64,000 nucleotides of DNA from Rhizobiales bacterium Ga0077525. GTDB taxonomy: Bacteria; Pseudomonadota; Alphaproteobacteria; Rhizobiales; Xanthobacteraceae. This document shows, one piece after another, positions 24,713 to 32,775 of this stretch; the stretch's first letter is position 1, and every line of letters starts with the position of its first letter. Under the pieces are notes generated by a model. That model was not told the origin of the DNA and searched no databases. It worked only from the letters and a program-made list of their open reading frames with translations. Both the position numbers and the translations under genes were made by a program. The stretch is taken from the NCBI GenBank assembly GCA_001464835.1, contig LNDS01000004.1:1-64000 (forward strand). Direction: 5' to 3'.

Positions 24713-25030
24713 ATGGCGAACAAGTATCGCGGTGAAATTCACGCCGAAATCGGCGGCAAAATCTTCACATTGGTGCTGACGCTTGGCGCGCTGGCCGAGC
24801 TGGAAGATGCGTTCGGCGCGGAAGACCTCGTCGCTCTGACGGAGCGCTTTTCGTCTGGCCGGCTGAAGGCGCGCGATCTCACGCGTATCATTGGCGCCGG
24901 CCTCCGTGGCGCGGGCGAGCCAATTAGCGACGACGAGGTGGCGCGGCTTGCCGTTAACGACGGCGCGCAGGGCTATGTGCGCATCGCCGCGGCGCTGATC
25001 GCGGCGACATTCGGCGACGAGGCGGCATGA
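24713..25030 (+). CDS. GTA gp10-like tail assembly protein
   Basis: A 105-residue protein of the GTA gp10 family (DUF3356 type): NKYRGEIHAEIGGKIFTLVL, TLGALAELEDAFGAEDLVAL, ARDLTRIIGAGLRGAGEPIS and RIAAALIAATFG. It corresponds to the lambda gpG-like chaperone first half, aiding tape-measure assembly. Its stop overlaps the start of the next small gene (25027), a coupling that replaces the ribosomal frameshift used in many phages for G/GT. Confidence 0.88.
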   Translation: MANKYRGEIHAEIGGKIFTLVLTLGALAELEDAFGAEDLVALTERFSSGRLKARDLTRIIGAGLRGAGEPISDDEVARLAVNDGAQGYVRIAAALIAATFGDEAA

Positions 25031-25218
25031 CACCTTTTCCGTGGGCTCATGCAATCGGTTTCGGCCTCGGCATTTTGAAACTGCCGCCGGAGCAGTTCTG
25101 GCGCATGACGCCGCGCGAGTTGGCTTATGCGATCGAGGCGGTGCGCGGCGGGCGCGTTGCAGCGCTTGATCGTGGCGGCCTTGCGGATTTGATGAAGAGG
25201 TTCCCCGATGAGCGATAG
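25027..25218 (+). CDS. Small tail assembly chaperone (gp10.1-like)
   Basis: A 63-residue protein with FPWAHAIGFGLGILKLPPEQ, FWRMTPRELAYAIEAVRG and DRGGLADLMKRFPDE, matching the short GTA tail chaperone encoded between gp10 and gp11 (LPPEQFWRMTPREL is the family mark). It overlaps both neighbours by a few bases. Its likely partner is the tape measure. Confidence 0.9.
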   Translation: MTPFPWAHAIGFGLGILKLPPEQFWRMTPRELAYAIEAVRGGRVAALDRGGLADLMKRFPDER

Positions 25219-25789
25219 TTATGGTTTCGAGGATGAATCGGCTGGCCTGGTCGAGCTTCATTCCGATCCGACAAAAAAGCAGCGGCAGAGTTTCATTGGT
25301 CTCGGCGCCAGCGCCGGGCAATTCGCCAGCGCCATCACCAGGGCTTTCGCGCAGGCGACGACCGGCGGCAAACAGTTCGACGACGTGCTGAAAGGCCTGA
25401 CGCTGAAGCTGTCGAACCTGGCGGTGCAGAACGCCTTCAAGCCGATCGCGAGAATTCTCGCCGGCGATTTCAAGGATATTTTGAGCGGCGATAGTGGCGG
25501 CATCAACAACCTGACGCCTTTCGCCTCCGGCGGCATCATCAACACGCCGAGCTATTTTCCGCTGACGGGCGGTGGGCTGGGCCTGGCCGGCGAGGTGGGG
25601 CCGGAGGCCATCGTGCCGTTGTCGCGCGGCAGCGATGGGCGGCTCGGCATTGCATCCGGCGGCAACGCTTCGGGCGGCAACATCACCGTGCAGATCGTGA
25701 CGCCGGACCCCGGCAGCTTTCGCCGCTCGGAAGCCTATCTCACCGGCCAGATCGCGCGCGCGGTGGCGCGCGGCCAGCGGGGATTCTAG
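25208..25789 (+). CDS. Short tape measure protein (gp11-like)
   Basis: A 193-residue lambda-family tape measure remnant of the length typical for GTAs: helical core GASAGQFASAITRAFAQATT and FDDVLKGLTLKLSNLAVQNA, then the C-terminal LTPFASGGIINTPSYFPL, AGEVGPEAIVPLSRGSDGRL signature. There is no long coiled-coil rod, so the tail should be short. It starts at ATG 25208 overlapping the previous gene. This is the normal state for GTAs rather than a truncation. Confidence 0.9.
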   Translation: MSDSYGFEDESAGLVELHSDPTKKQRQSFIGLGASAGQFASAITRAFAQATTGGKQFDDVLKGLTLKLSNLAVQNAFKPIARILAGDFKDILSGDSGGINNLTPFASGGIINTPSYFPLTGGGLGLAGEVGPEAIVPLSRGSDGRLGIASGGNASGGNITVQIVTPDPGSFRRSEAYLTGQIARAVARGQRGF

Positions 25790-26431
25790 ATGAGCGCATT
25801 TCATGAAATTCTGTTTCCGCTCGACATCGCGCTGAAGAGCGCGGGCGGGCCGCAGCGGCGCACCGACGTGGTGGCGCTCGGCTCCGGCCGCGAGGAGCGC
25901 AATGCGCGCTGGGCGCATTCGCGCCGGCGTTACGATGCCGGCTACGGCGTCAAGACGCATCAGGCGCTGTCGCAGGCGATTGCGTTTTTCGAGGAGCGGC
26001 GCGGGCGGCTGCACGGCTTTCGCTGGCGCGACCGGCTCGATCATGCGTCGGCCGCGCCGGAGGCGGCGATCACCGCACAGGACCAGATCATCGGGCATGG
26101 CGACGGCTTCAACGCGGCCTTTGCGCTGTGCAAGACCTATGGCGCCGATTATGCGCCGTATCAGCGGCCGATCGAGAAACCGGTGGCGAGCAGCGTGCGC
26201 GTCGCGGTCGATGGCGTCGAGATAAACGAGGGCACGGCTTTCACCGTCGATACGGCAACGGGTGTGGTGACGTTTCTGGCCGGACATATTCCGCCGACGA
26301 GCGCGGTTGTGACCGCCGGTTTCATGTTCGACGTGCCGGTGCGCTTCGACACCGATTATCTCGAGGTCGATCTGTCGGCCTTTGCCGCCGGCGCCATCCC
26401 GAAAATTCCGCTGGTGGAGATCAAGCCTTGA
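25790..26431 (+). CDS. Distal tail protein, DUF2460 (gp12-like)
   Basis: A 213-residue DUF2460 protein: FHEILFPLDIALKSAGGPQR, ARWAHSRRRYDAGYGVKTHQ and FRWRDRLDHASAAPEAAITA with the GFRWRD core. It ends AGAIPKIPLVEIKP. It forms the distal ring of the tail. ATG follows the g11 stop directly, and the TGA overlaps the TTG start of g13. Confidence 0.94.
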   Translation: MSAFHEILFPLDIALKSAGGPQRRTDVVALGSGREERNARWAHSRRRYDAGYGVKTHQALSQAIAFFEERRGRLHGFRWRDRLDHASAAPEAAITAQDQIIGHGDGFNAAFALCKTYGADYAPYQRPIEKPVASSVRVAVDGVEINEGTAFTVDTATGVVTFLAGHIPPTSAVVTAGFMFDVPVRFDTDYLEVDLSAFAAGAIPKIPLVEIKP

Positions 26432-27318
26432 GACACATCGCACCCGCGCTTCAGGTCAAGCTCGACAGCGGCGTCACGACCCTGTGCCGCTGCTGGCTGA
26501 TCGCGCGCCAGGACGGCGTGACGCAAGGCTTCACCGATCACGACGAGGACATTTTACTCGGCGATGTCACCTGCCGCGCCGGTACCGGCCTGAGCGGCAG
26601 CGAGGTGTCGCAGAAGCACGGGCTGGCGGTCGACTCGTCCGAACTGTCCGGCGCGCTCAGCGACGAGACGTTGAACGAGGACGATCTTGCCGCCGGGCTT
26701 TACGATGCGGCGGGCGTTGAGCTGTGGCTCGTGGACTGGAGTGAGCCTGCGTTGCGCGTGCTGCTGGCCAAGGGCTCGCTTGGCGAAGTGCGGCGCGATG
26801 GTGCCGTGTTCACGACCGAGATGCGTGGCCTGAGCGAGAAACTGGCGCAGGATTCAGGGCGGCTTTATACTACGACCTGTTCCGCCGATCTTGGCGATGG
26901 ACGTTGCAAAATAGATCTGACGTCGGCGACGTATCGCGGCAATGGCGCGGTGACGGCATTGGCCGCGACCTCGGCGTTTCGCGCCAGCGGTCTGGGCGAC
27001 TATGAGGACGGCTGGTTCACCGCCGGCAAACTATCTTTCACCAGCGGCGCAAATACCGGGCTTGCCGTCGAAGTGAAACTGCATCGAAAGAGCGCCGACG
27101 TGACGCTCGACCTGTGGCAGGCGATGCCGCACGTCATCGCACTTGGCGATACGTTCACGGTGACGGCGGGCTGCGACAAGCGCTTCGCCACCTGTCACGA
27201 CCGTTTCGCCAATGCCGTGAACTTCCGTGGCTTTCCGCACATTCCCGGCAACGACTTTGTCGTGCGCTACCCGGTGCAGGGCGAGCCGGGCCATGACGGC
27301 ACAAGTCTTCAGGGCTGA
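26428..27318 (+). CDS. Tail hub protein, DUF2163 (gp13-like)
   Basis: A 296-residue DUF2163 protein, RHIAPALQVKLDSGVTTLCR, FTDHDEDILLGDVTCRAG and CSADLGDGRCKIDLTSATYR, ending in the Cys-rich CDKRFATCHDRFANAVNFRG FPHIPGND. The four conserved Cys (about residues 153, 160, 253, 259) match the iron-sulphur-type cluster loop seen in GTA hub proteins, where cluster binding is reported for Rhodobacter gp13. The start is TTG 26428, overlapping the g12 stop, behind GGTGGAGA; a longer reading from 26128 is antigenic to g12 and rejected. Confidence 0.92.
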   Translation: MRHIAPALQVKLDSGVTTLCRCWLIARQDGVTQGFTDHDEDILLGDVTCRAGTGLSGSEVSQKHGLAVDSSELSGALSDETLNEDDLAAGLYDAAGVELWLVDWSEPALRVLLAKGSLGEVRRDGAVFTTEMRGLSEKLAQDSGRLYTTTCSADLGDGRCKIDLTSATYRGNGAVTALAATSAFRASGLGDYEDGWFTAGKLSFTSGANTGLAVEVKLHRKSADVTLDLWQAMPHVIALGDTFTVTAGCDKRFATCHDRFANAVNFRGFPHIPGNDFVVRYPVQGEPGHDGTSLQG

Positions 27319-27322
27319 AATC

Positions 27323-27757
27323 ATGATCGACCGACAAATCATCGTCGCGGAAACGCGCGACTGGATCGGCACGCCCTATCGGCATCAGGCCTCGCTCAAG
27401 GGCGTCGGCTGCGATTGCCTCGGCCTGGTGCGCGGTGTGTGGCGCATGGTCATCGGCGATGAGCCGGAGCGCGCGCCGGCTTACGCGCCGGACTGGGCGG
27501 AAGCCGCCGGCGGCGAGCCTTTGGCCGAGGCCGCCGCGCGGCATCTGATCGCGATCGCGCGCGATGCATTCCGCGAAGGCGACGTGCTGCTATTTCGCTG
27601 GCGCGCCAATCTGCCGGCCAAGCACGCGGCCATCGTCACGGCGTCCGATAAAATCGTGCATGCGCATGATGGCGCTTCGGTCGCCGAGGTGGCGCTGGCG
27701 CCGTGGTGGCGGCGGCACATTGCCTATGCGTTCCGCTTTCCCGGAGTTGAAGAATAA
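27323..27757 (+). CDS. NlpC/P60 peptidase of GTA tail (gp14-like)
   Basis: A 144-residue cell-wall peptidase. The nucleophile region is GTPYRHQASLKGVGCDCLGL (Cys 32), the His is in AKHAAIVT (His 101), and a Trp-Arg C-terminus completes the fold. In GTA and phage tails this protein thins the recipient peptidoglycan during DNA entry. The ATG at 27323 follows AGGG. The alternative ATG at 27293 overlaps g13. The stop overlaps the next ATG (TAATG). Confidence 0.94.
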   Translation: MIDRQIIVAETRDWIGTPYRHQASLKGVGCDCLGLVRGVWRMVIGDEPERAPAYAPDWAEAAGGEPLAEAAARHLIAIARDAFREGDVLLFRWRANLPAKHAAIVTASDKIVHAHDGASVAEVALAPWWRRHIAYAFRFPGVEE

Positions 27758-30700
27758 TGGCAGCGCTTTTTCTTTCAGCGGCCGGCGCCGCCGCCGGGAC
27801 ATCCTTGATGGGGCCGGCCGGTGCGATTGCCGGGCGACTTGCCGGCGCGTTCGCCGGCAATGCTATCGACCAGGCTCTGTTCGGATCGCGGCGTGAGCGC
27901 GCGGTCGAAGGGCCGCGGCTGTCCGATCTCGAAGTCATGGCCTCGACCGACGGCGCGGCGATCCCGCGGCTTTATGGCCGGGCGCGGCTGGCGGGGCAGG
28001 TGATCTGGGCGACGAATTTGCAGGAAGTCGTCAGTACGTCGAGCGAGACGGCCGGCGGCAAGAGCACCGGCGGCGGTTCGGCGGTGACGACAAACACGAC
28101 GACCTATTCCTATTTCGGCAATCTCGCGGTCGGCTTGTGCGAAGGGCCGATCGGCGCGGTGCGCCGCGTCTGGGCCGACGGCAAGCCCCTCGATCTCACC
28201 GGGCTGACGGTGCGCGTCTATATAGGTGACGAGACGCAGACGCCCGATCCCTTGATCGTCGCCAAGGAAGGCGGCGCGCCGGCCTATCGCGGCCTGGCTT
28301 ATGTCGTGTTCGAACGGCTGCCGCTCGCCGATTTCGGCAACCGCATTCCGCAATTATCGTTCGAGGTGGTGCGGCCGGTCGGCCGGCTCGAACAGATGGT
28401 GCGCGCGGTGACATTGATCCCCGGCGCGACCGAATTCGGCTACGAGCCTGCGACCGTGGTGCAGGTGCTGGGGCCCGGACAATCGGGACCGGAAAACCGG
28501 CATGTTACTTTTGCCGCGTCCGACGTGATCGCGTCGCTCGACGAATTGCAGGCTTTGGCGCCTAACCTCGAGCGCGTCGCCATTGTCGTGGCCTGGTTCG
28601 GTGATGACCTGCGTTGCGGGCAGTGCCGGGTGAGGCCGGGTATCGACAGCGCGATCAAGCAGACGCACGGCGCGACGTGGAATGTCGCGGGTGTCACGCG
28701 CGACATCGCCTATGTGGTATCGACGGTGGACGGCCGCGCTGCTTTCGGCGGCACGCCGTCCGATCAAAGCGTCATCAATCTCATTGCCGAGTTGAAAGCA
28801 CGCGGGCTGAAGGTGACGCTCTATCCGTTTCTGATGATGGATATAGCGCAGGGCAATGCCTTGAGCGATCCCTATACGGGCGCGGCGTCGCAGCCCGCCT
28901 ATCCGTGGCGCGGCCGTATCACCTGCGATCCGGCGCCGGAGAGCATTGGCACGGTGGACGGGACAGTGGGCGCAGCAAGCCAGGTCGACGCCTTCTTCGG
29001 CGGCGGGCCCGACGATTGGAATTACCGCAAGATGATCTTGCACTATGCCGCGCTGGCCGACAGCGCCGGCGGCGTCGATGCGTTTCTGATTGGATCTGAA
29101 ATGCGCGCGCTGACGCGCGTGCGCTCCGCGTCCGGCGTCTACCCGGCGGTGAATGCGCTGGCGGCGTTGGCGGCCGATGTGAAGGCGATTGTCGGCGGCG
29201 ACACGATTGTCTCTTATGCCGCCGACTGGACCGAATACGGCGCGCATGTCGTGAGCCCGGCGGAGTTGCGCTTTCCGCTCGATCCGCTGTGGGCGTCGGC
29301 GTCGATCGATTGCGTCGGCATCGACTATTATGCGCCATTGTCGGACTGGCGCGATGACGCCGATGCGCTCGACCGCACGCTGAGCGATAGCCCCTATGGC
29401 CGCGATTATCTCGCGGGCCGTCTTAATGGCGGCGAGGCCTATGACTGGTATTACGCCGATGACGCCGCGCGGCTGGCGCAGACGCGCAGCGCGATCACCG
29501 ATGGCTTGGGCAAACCGTGGGTGTTCCGGCAAAAAGATCTCTGGAGTTTCTGGTCGCAACCGCATGTCGAGCGCTTTGGCGGCGTCGAACTTGGCAGCCC
29601 GACTGCCTGGGCGCCGCAGAGCAAGCCGATCTGGCTGACCGAGCTGGGCTGTCCGGCGGTCGATAAGGGGGCCAACCAGCCGAGCACCTTTCCCGATGCC
29701 AAGTCGTCGGAAGCGGCATTGCCGTATTTCTCGAACGGTAAGCGTGACGACCTGATGCAGCGCCGCTTTCTCGAAGCGGTGCTGGGCGCTTTCGATCCGG
29801 AATTCGGTGACGCCGCGCTCAATCCGGAATCGACCGCCTATGACGGCCGCATGATTCAGACCGACGCCATTCATCTGTGGACCTGGGATGCGCGGCCCTA
29901 TCCGGTGTTTCCGGCGGCGGGCGATGTCTGGGGCGATGCGGTGAATTGGCAGACGGGGCACTGGCTGACCGGGCGTCTCGGCGGTGCGACACTCGACGGG
30001 CTTGTGTCTACCGTTCTTGCGGACAACGCCATCGACGATGCCGAGACAGACGAACTGGGCGAGGGGCCGGATGGCTTTGTCGTCGACCGGCCGATGGCGC
30101 CGCGCGCCATGCTCGATCCTCTGGCGCTCGCTTACATGTTCGATGCCATCGAGCAGGATGGGACCTTGCGCTTTCGCCAGCGCGGCGGCGCGCCGGCGAT
30201 CGAACTGGAAGAGGACGATCTGGTGTTGCCGGAGGATGCCGCGCCGGCGCGGCTGACGCGCGCGCAGGAAAGCGACCTGCCGCGCGAAGTGTCGATCGGA
30301 TATACCGAGATGGCGACCGACTATCAGCGCGCCACGGCGACGTCGCGGCGGCTGGTGGGACGCTCGACGCGGCGCTCCCATGCCGATCTCGCCATTGTCA
30401 GCAACGATGTGAGCGTCGAGCGGCGCACGGAAATCTGGTTGCAGGATTTGTGGGCCGGACGCGAGAGCGCGGAATTCGCGCTGCCGCCGAGTCGGCTGGC
30501 GCTGATGCCGGGCGATGTCGCCGGCGTGACGATCAACGGACGCCGGCGGCTGATCGAAATCGAGGAGATCGCCGACGCCGAGAGCCGCGCCTTGCGGGCC
30601 CGCTCGATCGATCCTGAAGTGTTCAATGTCAGCCTGACCGCGCCGCGTTCGCGGCCGCCGGTGCTGCCGGCGGCGCTGGGTCCGGCGTATGCGCTGGTGC

Positions 30701-31608
30701 TCGACTTGCCGGCATTGTCGGCCGAGCAGCCTGTGCCTTTGGCGCGCATGGCGGTGTTCGCCGAGCCGTGGCCGGGCGGCCTAGCGGTGTGGTCGTCGGG
30801 CGATGGCGCAAGCTTCAGCCGTGCGGCGCTGGCGCAGGCGCCTTCCGTCATCGGCGAGACGCTCGATGATTTGCCGGCGGGCCCGACGGCGCGCTGGCAA
30901 CCGGCCGCGTTTCGCGTCAGGCTTTACGGCGGCGCGCTGGCGTCGGCGTCGGACCTTGCGGTGCTCGCGGGTGCGAATGTCGCCGCGTTGCGCAATGCCG
31001 ACGGCGAATGGGAGGTGATCCAGTTCGCCAATGCCGAGTTGGTCGGCGCGCGTGAATACAAATTGTCGCGGCTGTTGCGCGGTCAGGCCGGCAGCGACTG
31101 GGCGATGACGCCGCTGCTGGCGGCGGGCAGCGCCTTCCTGCTGCTCGATGCGCAGATCGTCACCGTGGCGAGCGGCATCGGCGCGCTGGAGCGGCCGCTG
31201 CAATTGCGCGTGGTCGCGGCCGGCCGCGATACCGGCGACGCCTCGGCTTTGGCGCTGGAGGCGACGCCGCATGCCACCGCGTTGCGGCCGCTGGCCCCAG
31301 TGCATGTGAGGGCGATGCGCGGCGGCAGCGGCGTGAACATCTCGTGGATCAGGCGCACGCGCATCGATGGCGACAGCTGGACCGGCGAAGTGCCGCTCGG
31401 CGAGGACAGCGAGCGCTACGAGGTCGATATTATGTCCGGCGCGACGGTGTTGCGGAAGCTGACGGCGGCATCGCCGTCGGTGCTTTATGCCGCCGCCGAT
31501 GAACTGACCGACTTCGGCGTGGCGCAATCGGCTTTGAGCCTGCGCGTCGTGCAGCTATCGGCGACGGTCGGGCGCGGCTTTGTGGCGGAGGAGATCGTGG
31601 TGCCGTGA
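27757..31608 (+). CDS. GTA TIM-barrel tail protein (gp15-like megatron)
   Basis: A 1283-residue baseplate protein. A short glycine-rich N-terminus (GAAAGTSLMGPAGAIAGRLA) precedes a hub domain (SDLEVMASTDGAAIPRLYGR). The glycoside-hydrolase-like TIM barrel then follows (residues about 320-650: SYAADWTEYGAHV, SIDCVGIDYYAPLSD, KPIWLTELGCPAVD with the catalytic-type Glu). A Phage-tail_3 domain (LVLPEDAAPARLTRAQESDL) follows, and beta-rich C-terminal modules end GFVAEEIVVP. The length matches Rhodobacter gp15 (about 1300). It probably binds cell-surface glycans and starts the penetration step. It is the last gene of the conserved core. Confidence 0.95.
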   Translation: MAALFLSAAGAAAGTSLMGPAGAIAGRLAGAFAGNAIDQALFGSRRERAVEGPRLSDLEVMASTDGAAIPRLYGRARLAGQVIWATNLQEVVSTSSETAGGKSTGGGSAVTTNTTTYSYFGNLAVGLCEGPIGAVRRVWADGKPLDLTGLTVRVYIGDETQTPDPLIVAKEGGAPAYRGLAYVVFERLPLADFGNRIPQLSFEVVRPVGRLEQMVRAVTLIPGATEFGYEPATVVQVLGPGQSGPENRHVTFAASDVIASLDELQALAPNLERVAIVVAWFGDDLRCGQCRVRPGIDSAIKQTHGATWNVAGVTRDIAYVVSTVDGRAAFGGTPSDQSVINLIAELKARGLKVTLYPFLMMDIAQGNALSDPYTGAASQPAYPWRGRITCDPAPESIGTVDGTVGAASQVDAFFGGGPDDWNYRKMILHYAALADSAGGVDAFLIGSEMRALTRVRSASGVYPAVNALAALAADVKAIVGGDTIVSYAADWTEYGAHVVSPAELRFPLDPLWASASIDCVGIDYYAPLSDWRDDADALDRTLSDSPYGRDYLAGRLNGGEAYDWYYADDAARLAQTRSAITDGLGKPWVFRQKDLWSFWSQPHVERFGGVELGSPTAWAPQSKPIWLTELGCPAVDKGANQPSTFPDAKSSEAALPYFSNGKRDDLMQRRFLEAVLGAFDPEFGDAALNPESTAYDGRMIQTDAIHLWTWDARPYPVFPAAGDVWGDAVNWQTGHWLTGRLGGATLDGLVSTVLADNAIDDAETDELGEGPDGFVVDRPMAPRAMLDPLALAYMFDAIEQDGTLRFRQRGGAPAIELEEDDLVLPEDAAPARLTRAQESDLPREVSIGYTEMATDYQRATATSRRLVGRSTRRSHADLAIVSNDVSVERRTEIWLQDLWAGRESAEFALPPSRLALMPGDVAGVTINGRRRLIEIEEIADAESRALRARSIDPEVFNVSLTAPRSRPPVLPAALGPAYALVLDLPALSAEQPVPLARMAVFAEPWPGGLAVWSSGDGASFSRAALAQAPSVIGETLDDLPAGPTARWQPAAFRVRLYGGALASASDLAVLAGANVAALRNADGEWEVIQFANAELVGAREYKLSRLLRGQAGSDWAMTPLLAAGSAFLLLDAQIVTVASGIGALERPLQLRVVAAGRDTGDASALALEATPHATALRPLAPVHVRAMRGGSGVNISWIRRTRIDGDSWTGEVPLGEDSERYEVDIMSGATVLRKLTAASPSVLYAAADELTDFGVAQSALSLRVVQLSATVGRGFVAEEIVVP

Positions 31609-31613
31609 CGGCG

Positions 31614-32681
31614 TCACGCCCGCTTACCGTCCTTGCGCGTCGCCGATCGCGGATCGTTGCGATCCGCGCGCCACGTAGGGTGATTGAAGTGCAGCACATG
31701 GTCGGCATTGTATGAGGCCACGGCGCGATCGAGCGTGATGGTGCCGATCTTGCGCCAGTTGCGGAAGGTCCAGCGCAGGCGGACCTGCGGGCCGTGGCTT
31801 TCGCCGTCGTCGGTGACTTCGATGTTGAAGACGAGCTTGCGCTTCGGCGCCGGATCGCCGCGGTCGTAGATCTGCGCCATGATCTCGTCGCGGAAATCGA
31901 GCTTCTCGCCGGCAATGCGCGGCTGATCCGGCGCAACCAGCATGCGTATGAACTGCGGCGCTTTGGTGTGCTGGTTGGCGGGCTTGCCGAGTTCGGCGAT
32001 CGGATAGAGCTGGCGCACCGCCGGCATCTTGTCGACGGTCTGGAAAACAATGCCGGTGACCAGGAAGCCCCAGACGCCGCTGCCGCGGCGCAGCGCGGTG
32101 ACATCGCCGGCGTTGCGGATTTCGGCATCGTTGATGAAATCGGTTCTGTCGCCGCCGATATCCTGCTGGGCGATGAAGTTCGCGGTGCGCAACGGCGCGG
32201 CGTGGTCGGGGTCGGTTGTCGGAAACAGTTTGCCGACCATGGACAGCGAGCGCGTATAGCCGCGCCGCGTCTCGCTGCAACAGGTCGAGTAGCGCGTCAC
32301 GATCAAAGCGCGGCTGCCTTTGGCGAAGTAGCCGGTGTAGGGCGTCTCGGCATCGATCTCCCACAGGCCGGTGAGCGCGATGCCGTTCGGATGCAGCAGG
32401 CGGCGGTAGCCTTCCTGCCCGGCGCCCCAGCGCAGATCGGCGTTTGAATCGACGGCGCGCTTGGTGGCGTTGCGGAACTGGAAGCGGCCGCATTTCAGCA
32501 GGCCGCTCAACAGGCTTTTCAGCGTAATCGCATAACGCGGCAGCGCCGGCGCGTCAGTCGCGCCCCAGACGCGCTGATAGGGTTGCGCGAAAATCGCCTG
32601 CTGGACATCGGCAAAGCGCGAGCCGGCATAACGGCGGTCGTCCGGCGTCATGCCTTCGGTCCCGAACCAATCCTGCGCCAT
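31614..32681 (-). CDS. Conserved protein of unknown function, possibly catalase-like fold
   Basis: A 355-residue soluble protein, MAQDWFGTEGMTPDDRRYAG. Its middle part contains LLHPNGIALTGLWEIDAETP, YTGYFAKGSRALIVTRYSTC and the basic end LHFNHPTWRADRNDP. The general pattern (HPxGIxLTGxWEI then a strand-rich core) is reminiscent of catalase-like heme domains, but I see no catalase active-site or heme-ligand signature, so this is weak. There is no signal peptide. It stands on the opposite strand with its stop only five bases from the g15 stop, and separates g15 from the tail fibre gene. Confidence 0.65.
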   Translation of the reverse strand: MAQDWFGTEGMTPDDRRYAGSRFADVQQAIFAQPYQRVWGATDAPALPRYAITLKSLLSGLLKCGRFQFRNATKRAVDSNADLRWGAGQEGYRRLLHPNGIALTGLWEIDAETPYTGYFAKGSRALIVTRYSTCCSETRRGYTRSLSMVGKLFPTTDPDHAAPLRTANFIAQQDIGGDRTDFINDAEIRNAGDVTALRRGSGVWGFLVTGIVFQTVDKMPAVRQLYPIAELGKPANQHTKAPQFIRMLVAPDQPRIAGEKLDFRDEIMAQIYDRGDPAPKRKLVFNIEVTDDGESHGPQVRLRWTFRNWRKIGTITLDRAVASYNADHVLHFNHPTWRADRNDPRSATRKDGKRA

Positions 32682-32775
32682 GGGCGGCCCTCCCGGTGGA
32701 GCGGCCAGCCTAGCCAGTTTTCCATGCGCAATCTATGCGCGAATCTACAAAAAAATACGCTCAAAGGAAGCAGAT

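Noticed and set aside
26128-26427. A 100-residue N-terminal extension of the g13-type protein
   Set aside because: It overlaps g12 completely in another frame and is Arg-rich and low in similarity to the family; TTG 26428 overlapping the g12 stop fits better.
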